The notes under the pieces are model-generated. The model was not told the origin of the DNA and ran no database searches. It worked only from the letters and a program-made list of their open reading frames with translations. From Ralstonia soli (GTDB taxonomy: Bacteria > Pseudomonadota > Gammaproteobacteria > Burkholderiales > Burkholderiaceae), in assembly GCF_023955655.1 (NCBI RefSeq), contig NZ_JAMXHT010000008.1, positions 62,001 through 126,000 of the forward strand: a stretch of 64,000 nucleotides of DNA, in the 5' to 3' direction. The position numbers and the translations under genes were made by a program. Positions 59,604 to 64,000 of this stretch are shown one piece after another (positions within the stretch are counted from its first letter, which is position 1; the number at the start of each line of letters is the position of its first letter).

Positions 59604-60260
59604 ATGAAAGTCGTTGTCGTCCCCGTTACGCCGTTTGAACAGAACTGCACGCTGCTGATTGGCGACGATGGTGCTGCCGCCGTCACCGATCCCGGCGGCG
59701 ATATCGAACGCATCCTGGCCGCCGCCGAGCAGCACGGCGCGCGCATCGAAAAGATCCTGCTCACGCACGGCCACGTCGACCACTGCGCGGCCGCTGACGC
59801 GCTGCGCACGCAACTCGGTGTGCCGATCGAAGGCCCGCAGAAGGACGAGGCGTTCTGGATCGACCAGCTCCCGATGCAGAGCCAGCGCTTCGGTTTTCCG
59901 CCCGCCAAGGCCTTCGTGCCCGATCGCTGGCTGGACGACGGCGACACCGTGGAAGCCGCCGGCCGCACGCTGCAGGTCTTCCACTGCCCCGGTCACACGC
60001 CGGGCCACGTGGTGTTCTTCAGCCCGGAAGATCGCGTTGCGATCGTCGGGGATGTGCTGTTCGCGGGCTCGATCGGCCGCACGGATTTCCCGCGCGGCAA
60101 CCATGCGGACCTGATCCGCTCGATCCGCACCAAGCTCTGGCCGCTCGGCGACGACGTCACCTTCGTGCCGGGCCACGGGCCGGTCTCCACCTTCGGCGAT
60201 GAGCGCGCGAGCAACCCCTACGTCGCCGATCGCCTGTTTGCCAACGAAGGCGCGGCATGA
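59604..60260 (+). CDS. Metallo-beta-lactamase-fold hydrolase (YcbL/GloB-like)
   Basis: 218 aa. The metal ligands are in [29 protein letters not shown] and [16 protein letters not shown], and the late His in FVPGHGP. The size and C-terminal pattern are those of the YcbL type II glyoxalase-like group, which cleave thioesters such as S-lactoylglutathione. The stop overlaps the next start (ATGA, 60257-60260). Confidence 0.88.
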   Translation: MKVVVVPVTPFEQNCTLLIGDDGAAAVTDPGGDIERILAAAEQHGARIEKILLTHGHVDHCAAADALRTQLGVPIEGPQKDEAFWIDQLPMQSQRFGFPPAKAFVPDRWLDDGDTVEAAGRTLQVFHCPGHTPGHVVFFSPEDRVAIVGDVLFAGSIGRTDFPRGNHADLIRSIRTKLWPLGDDVTFVPGHGPVSTFGDERASNPYVADRLFANEGAA

Positions 60261-60946
60261 GCGACGACACCTTCGCCGACACCGCGCCTGCTGCGCCGGC
60301 AGACAAGCCCCGCCGCAAGCGCGGCAACCAGGCGCCGGACACGCGGCCCGAGATCTACGTCAGCACCGACATCGAAGCCGATGGCCCCATCCCCGGGCCG
60401 CATTCGATGCTGAGCTTTGCCAGCGCGGCGTATCTGGCCGACAAGACGCTTATCAGCACCTTCGAAGCCAATCTCGAAACGCTGCCCGGCGCGGAAGGCC
60501 ATCCGATCCAGATGCAGTGGTGGAAAACGCAGCCTGAAGCCTGGGCCGCGTGCCGGCAGAATCTTGAAGCGCCCGAAGTGGCTCTGCCGCGCTACGTGGA
60601 ATGGGTGGAAAGCCTGCCCGGCAAGCCGGTGTTCGTGGCGTTTCCGGCGGGCTTCGATTTCACGTACATGTTCTGGTACATGATGCGTTTTGCCGGGCGC
60701 TCGCCGTTTGGGTGGGCTGCACTCGACATCAAGACGCTGGCCTTTGCGCTGACGGGGCTGCCGTACCGGCGCAACGTCAAGGCGCTCTTTCCCGAGCACT
60801 GGCATGACCCGCTGCCGCACACGCATGTCGCGCTGGATGACGCGAAGGAGCAAGGCGCGCTCTTCTGCAACATGCTCGCCGAGTTGCGCAAGCGCGAGGC
60901 AGAGCGCGCCGCCACACAAGTGCCCGACCAATCTGCTCAGGATTGA
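60257..60946 (+). CDS. DEDD-type 3'-5' exonuclease-like protein
   Basis: 229 aa. A basic, Pro-rich start ([17 protein letters not shown]) precedes the exonuclease I motif in [19 protein letters not shown], the second Asp region [11 protein letters not shown] and the third in [14 protein letters not shown]. DnaQ-like fold but short, with no polymerase domain. Nucleic-acid substrate unknown. Co-transcribed with the metallo-hydrolase. The following 289 bp (60947-61235) hold no recognisable gene. Confidence 0.82.
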   Translation: MSDDTFADTAPAAPADKPRRKRGNQAPDTRPEIYVSTDIEADGPIPGPHSMLSFASAAYLADKTLISTFEANLETLPGAEGHPIQMQWWKTQPEAWAACRQNLEAPEVALPRYVEWVESLPGKPVFVAFPAGFDFTYMFWYMMRFAGRSPFGWAALDIKTLAFALTGLPYRRNVKALFPEHWHDPLPHTHVALDDAKEQGALFCNMLAELRKREAERAATQVPDQSAQD

Positions 60947-61235
60947 ACGCGCGGTTGGGGCGTCGAAGGCATCACGCATTTCGCGAAGAGCCGCACGCCG
61001 TTTGCCTCTCGCCCGCGTGACGCGCACACCATGCCGCAACGCAACTTGCGGCGCCGCAAACCCGCGTCTACGCTGGGTTCGTGCGAGGCGACCAGACGAC
61101 TGCGCCACCCGGCGCCGGCAAGCAAAGCCACTCGCATACGCCATTTGCTTGTCGTATCGTTTTCGGGCCGCACGTACCCCCGACGCCGGTGCGTGCCGGC
61201 GTCGGCTTATCAGCTAACGACGGGGAGGTTCTGCG

Positions 61236-61502
61236 ATGCGATTTTCCCGTGACGCGTTTGACACGCAACACTTGCGAGCGATGACGGAGCGCTTGCATTG
61301 GCATCGCAAACCCTCCGCGAAGGCGATGCCGTTGAGCATGCGTGCGCAGCATCCACATCACACGCACAGCAATGGGCACGACGACGCGGAAGTCATGAAA
61401 GTCGCCATGGTGTCTACCGTGACGGCGCTGGCAGTGGTGCTTGCAGCCCTGCTGGCAGTTGGTTTCGGGTCAGAAATGGCCCGATGGATGGGCCTGGAAT
61501 GA
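61236..61502 (+). CDS. Small His-rich protein with one membrane helix
   Basis: 88 aa. GGGGAGG precedes the ATG at 61236. A His-rich stretch (QHPHHTHSNGHDD) lies before a single helix (VAMVSTVTALAVVLAALLAVGFG). Could bind metal or sit at the membrane face; no family recognised. The C-terminus is short (SEMARWMGLE). Confidence 0.6.
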   Translation: MRFSRDAFDTQHLRAMTERLHWHRKPSAKAMPLSMRAQHPHHTHSNGHDDAEVMKVAMVSTVTALAVVLAALLAVGFGSEMARWMGLE

Positions 61503-61568
61503 TCCGGAGCCCCTGCGCGTCTTGACGGACGCAGCCCCGGCCCTCGCGCAAGGCGATACGGCCACCCC

Positions 61569-61605
61569 TGAACGGCCTGTCCGATGGAAATCGGCAGGCC
61601 GTTCA
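61569..61605. terminator. Strong hairpin between convergent genes
   Basis: TGAACGGCCTG (61569-61579) with CAGGCCGTTCA (61595-61605), and an inner CCGAT/ATCGG pair around GGAA. There is no clear T-run on either side (ACTTT on +), so termination is plausible but not strong. Confidence 0.5.
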
Positions 61606-61630
61606 ACTTTGTGGCCGCGCCCATTGCGAT

Positions 61631-61981
61631 TTACTTCAGGAACGCGTCGAGCGCTTCGGGCGTGCGGCCGATGGTGGCGCGGTCGTTACGAACGAGCACG
61701 GGGCGCTGCAGGAGCCTGGGATGTGCAGCGATGGCCTTCAACAGCGCGTCGTCCGAAGCGCCGGCCAGGTTCAGCTGTGCGTATTCGTCTTCGTTTTCGC
61801 GCACAAGCGAGCGGACGGGGGTGTCGAGTTGCGCGGCCAGCGTCTTGAGCTCGGCCAGCGTGGGCGGTGTGTTCAGGTATTCGATGACTTCCAGCGGTTC
61901 GCCCTGTTTTGCTGCAAAAGCCTGGGCTTGTTCAAGCGCGGTGCGGGATTTGGAGCACCGGGGGTTGTGGTAGATCTGCAT
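61631..61981 (-). CDS. arsC: Arsenate reductase (glutaredoxin-dependent), ArsC family
   Basis: 116 aa, full length. Catalytic Cys9 in IYHNPRCSKSRTAL, with VIEYLNTPPTLAEL and LLQRPVLVRNDRATIGR containing the anion-binding Arg residues. It lacks any arsR or arsB neighbour, so it may be an ArsC/YfgD-like housekeeping relative rather than a resistance gene. Converges with the small membrane-protein gene. Confidence 0.88.
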   Translation of the reverse strand: MQIYHNPRCSKSRTALEQAQAFAAKQGEPLEVIEYLNTPPTLAELKTLAAQLDTPVRSLVRENEDEYAQLNLAGASDDALLKAIAAHPRLLQRPVLVRNDRATIGRTPEALDAFLK

Positions 61982-62095
61982 GTCGAGATGGTTGGCTTGT
62001 TGTGGATGGGTGCCATCTTAATGGGTGGATGCTGTTGCAGATTTCGCGTCTGGCTAAAGGGGGCTTCTTTTGGTGCCCCCCCCACAAAACACGAA

Positions 62096-62116
62096 GGGCC
62101 GACAAAAGCCGGCCCC
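62096..62116 (-). terminator. Hairpin after the M20 gene
   Basis: On minus, GGGGCCGGC-TTTTG-TCGGCCC followed by TTCGTGTTTTG. Good stem and moderate U content; likely terminator of the M20 gene. Confidence 0.6.
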
Positions 62117-62141
62117 ACGCAAAACCTCAAACCGCAACCAA

Positions 62142-63416
62142 TCAACCGCCCAACAACTCCGCCACAGCGCAGCCAACTACCACCGTCGCGCCGCGCAGAT
62201 CATTCAATCGCAGGTTCTCATCCGTGTTGTGCCCACGCGCTTCCATCAACGTGCGTGGGCCGGCGCCGTATAGCACGGTCGGCACACCGTGCGCCGTGTA
62301 GTGGCGCGCATCGGTGTACAGCGGCACGCCATGCACCGGAACCTCACCGCCGAATACTGCCTGCACGTTGCGCTTCAACGCACCGATCAGGGTCTCCACC
62401 CCCGGCAGTTCGGCCAACGGCTGCGCCAGGATGATGCGCTCTACCGACACCTCGATCCCGGGCCGCTCAGCCGCAGCACGCTCGATCACGGCACGCAGTT
62501 CGCCTTCGGCATCGCGCCCGGCCTCTTCGGGAATCATGCGGCGGTCGATACGGAACGTCACCAGATCCGGCACGACGTTGGTGTTGATGCCGCCTTGGAT
62601 GAGACCGACATTGAGCGTCGCGTGGTCGATGCCGGGCACGGCGGATTTGCGCGTTGCCAGTTCTGCGCGATATGCATACACGGCCTGCAGGATGTGCGTG
62701 GCCGCTTCAATCGCATCGATGCCCGTGTGCGGCATGGCAGCGTGCGCCTGCTTGCCGCGCACCGTCACCTGCACGTGCAGGCAGCCGTTGTGCGCCGAGG
62801 TGATGCCGTATGCAAAGCCGGCCGAGATGGCGTAGTCCGGCTTGGTCAGGCCCTGATCCAGCAGCCACTTCGGGCCGATGTCACCGCCGGTTTCTTCGTC
62901 GTACGTGAAATGCAGTTCGATGGTGCCGTTGAGCTTGGCGCCGCGCTTTTCAGCGTCGATCAGCGCGAGTAGCGCCCACGTGTAGGTGACGAAATCCGAT
63001 TTGGACACGGCCACGCCACGGCCGAACATGGTGGGGCCGTGTTCGGTCTCGACAATCTCGCCGCCGTACGGGTCGTGCGTCCAGCCCAGGCCGGGCGGAA
63101 CAACGTCGCCGTGCGCGTTCATGGCCACAGTGGGGCCGCCGCTGCCGAACGTGTGCCGCACGATCAGGTTGGTGACGCTGACCATGCCGACGGCGCGCAC
63201 TTGCGCCTCGGGCACGGGATGCGCCTCGACCGTCAAGCCCAGCGCCTCCAGCAGCGCCTTGGCGCGCGCCGCATGCGGTGCACAGTCGCCGGACGGGTTG
63301 TCCGACGGCACCTTCACCAGCTCGCGCAGAAATTCGATCTGCTGCGGGTGCGCGGCCTCGACAAACGCGCGGATGTCCGCGCCGATGCCGGGGTTGGCGA
63401 GTTGAGCCTGAGTCAT
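62142..63416 (-). CDS. M20-family metallohydrolase (ArgE/DapE/acetylornithine-type deacylase)
   Basis: 424 aa. Metal-binding segments PTVAMNAHGDVVPPG and HFTYDEETGGDIGP (acidic pair), and a dimerisation domain from about residue 210. Family members remove acyl or carbamoyl groups from amino acids. The neighbour ureidoglycolate lyase suggests, but does not prove, a role in ureide or purine breakdown. It lies 93 bp downstream of that gene. Confidence 0.85.
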   Translation of the reverse strand: MTQAQLANPGIGADIRAFVEAAHPQQIEFLRELVKVPSDNPSGDCAPHAARAKALLEALGLTVEAHPVPEAQVRAVGMVSVTNLIVRHTFGSGGPTVAMNAHGDVVPPGLGWTHDPYGGEIVETEHGPTMFGRGVAVSKSDFVTYTWALLALIDAEKRGAKLNGTIELHFTYDEETGGDIGPKWLLDQGLTKPDYAISAGFAYGITSAHNGCLHVQVTVRGKQAHAAMPHTGIDAIEAATHILQAVYAYRAELATRKSAVPGIDHATLNVGLIQGGINTNVVPDLVTFRIDRRMIPEEAGRDAEGELRAVIERAAAERPGIEVSVERIILAQPLAELPGVETLIGALKRNVQAVFGGEVPVHGVPLYTDARHYTAHGVPTVLYGAGPRTLMEARGHNTDENLRLNDLRGATVVVGCAVAELLGG

Positions 63417-63462
63417 GTCGATGTCTCCCTGTTGTCGGGGGATGGGTGTTGAATGTGACTGA

Positions 63463-63481
63463 GCCCCCGTTGTGCGGGGGC
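63463..63481. other. Intercistronic hairpin
   Basis: GCCCCCG-TTGTG-CGGGGGC, perfect 7-bp stem between the ureidoglycolate lyase and M20 genes, without a T-run. May attenuate or stabilise the transcript. Confidence 0.4.
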
Positions 63482-63509
63482 CCAGGGTGGTCGCCGATGA
63501 AGGGGACGC

Positions 63510-64000
63510 TTACTTGGCGGCTTGCATCGCCTCTTCGGTCAACCACACCGATTCAGGCAGATCCTGCTCGTCGCAGTTATGGCCTTCGCCGCCGCGGTCG
63601 ATGACGAGGAAGTCGCTCACCTCGCCCAAGGCCAGCAGCGGGTGATGCCACACGCCGCGCGCATAGTTCACGCCCTGCCAGCCGCGCGAGACGAACGCGC
63701 GCAGCTTGGACGGATCGAGATCGCCCGCCGGTGCCACGACCACCAGGTACGGCTTGTCGTTCTGCGGGATGAAGGCCTGGCTGCCACGCGGGTGGCGCTC
63801 CAGCATCTTGATCTCGAACGGCAGCGACCGCGGCTGGCCACGGAACAGGTTGATCAGCGCCCGGCCGCCCTCGCCTACATCCACGTTGGCGAGGTCATGA
63901 AAGCGGATGGTCGTGCCCTGGTTGATGGGGAACTGCTTGGCGCCTTCCAGTTCGATTACGTCGCCGAACGGCGCGAAGGCTTCGCGCGTGAGCGGCTCGA
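63510..64000 (-). CDS. allA: Ureidoglycolate lyase (start outside window)
   Basis: Enzyme that splits ureidoglycolate into glyoxylate and urea in purine (allantoin) degradation; cupin fold. The frame is open to the window end ([19 protein letters not shown], then [18 protein letters not shown]), so only the first few residues are missing. Family segments [20 protein letters not shown] and [10 protein letters not shown] are present, with the His residues of the active region. About 163 codons are in the window. Confidence 0.88.
   Translation of the reverse strand, partial: EPLTREAFAPFGDVIELEGAKQFPINQGTTIRFHDLANVDVGEGGRALINLFRGQPRSLPFEIKMLERHPRGSQAFIPQNDKPYLVVVAPAGDLDPSKLRAFVSRGWQGVNYARGVWHHPLLALGEVSDFLVIDRGGEGHNCDEQDLPESVWLTEEAMQAAK

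Overview
The window is GC-rich (visibly well above 60% G+C outside a few islands) and densely coded. Protein content, gene order and codon use point to a Ralstonia-like betaproteobacterium of the Burkholderiaceae. The indicators are a gspGHIJKLMNDEF type II secretion cluster, an OmpC-like porin of the betaproteobacterial type, a fused indolepyruvate ferredoxin oxidoreductase, the rsmI/yraN divergent pair and a Sox cluster. The species cannot be fixed from this window alone.

Layout. 1-11447: type II secretion (general secretory pathway) genes gspG (cut by the window start), H, I, J, K, L, M, N, D, E and F, all on + and mostly overlapping or within about 40 bp. 11556-16013: a pyridoxamine-phosphate-oxidase-like protein divergent from a MocR/PdxR-type regulator, then a two-gene operon of unknown function whose first member looks like a beta-helix repeat protein. 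16014-27681: fused iorAB, a 21-bp repeat array, sbcB (exonuclease I), ldhA, a FUSC-type membrane protein, an HD-domain protein divergent from a Crp/Fnr regulator, an MFS transporter and a ferritin-like protein. 27714-39512: porin, a candidate small RNA with its own promoter and terminator, three response regulators without a sensor kinase, a chemoreceptor remnant, SDR/MarR/LysR genes, a PAP2 phosphatase, a diguanylate cyclase and an APC permease.

40144-47772 is an integrated genomic island of about 7.6 kb. A P4-type tyrosine integrase gene (46377-47594) lies next to tRNA-Ala(CGC), a 12-bp copy of the tRNA 3' end lies at the far side, and matching C-rich arm-type repeats lie at both ends. Its cargo is an AlpA-led, translationally coupled set of small unknown genes, an AT-rich lipoprotein, the tail of a second, dead integrase, and a three-gene envelope-directed operon divergent from an XRE regulator. 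The tRNA's likely original terminator now sits on the far side of the island, and the island supplies a replacement.

47871-56392 is a sulfur-oxidation locus on the minus strand: a small cytochrome c, soxY, soxZ, a DsrE-family gene, soxA, soxX, soxW and soxB, and upstream a cytochrome/flavoprotein pair like flavocytochrome c sulfide dehydrogenase, with an EamA transporter between the two parts. soxCD are not in the window. 56494-64000 holds a dual-BON lipoprotein, yraN, rsmI, rlpA, a metallo-beta-lactamase-fold hydrolase, a DEDD exonuclease, arsC, an M20 deacylase and ureidoglycolate lyase (cut by the window end).

The most unusual signal is a pair of non-coding arrays (19626-19928 and 53402-53681). 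Both are phased at about 21 bp, both are built of arm-loop-arm-hexamer units, and both start right after the stop codon of a minus-strand gene, in the same orientation relative to that gene.
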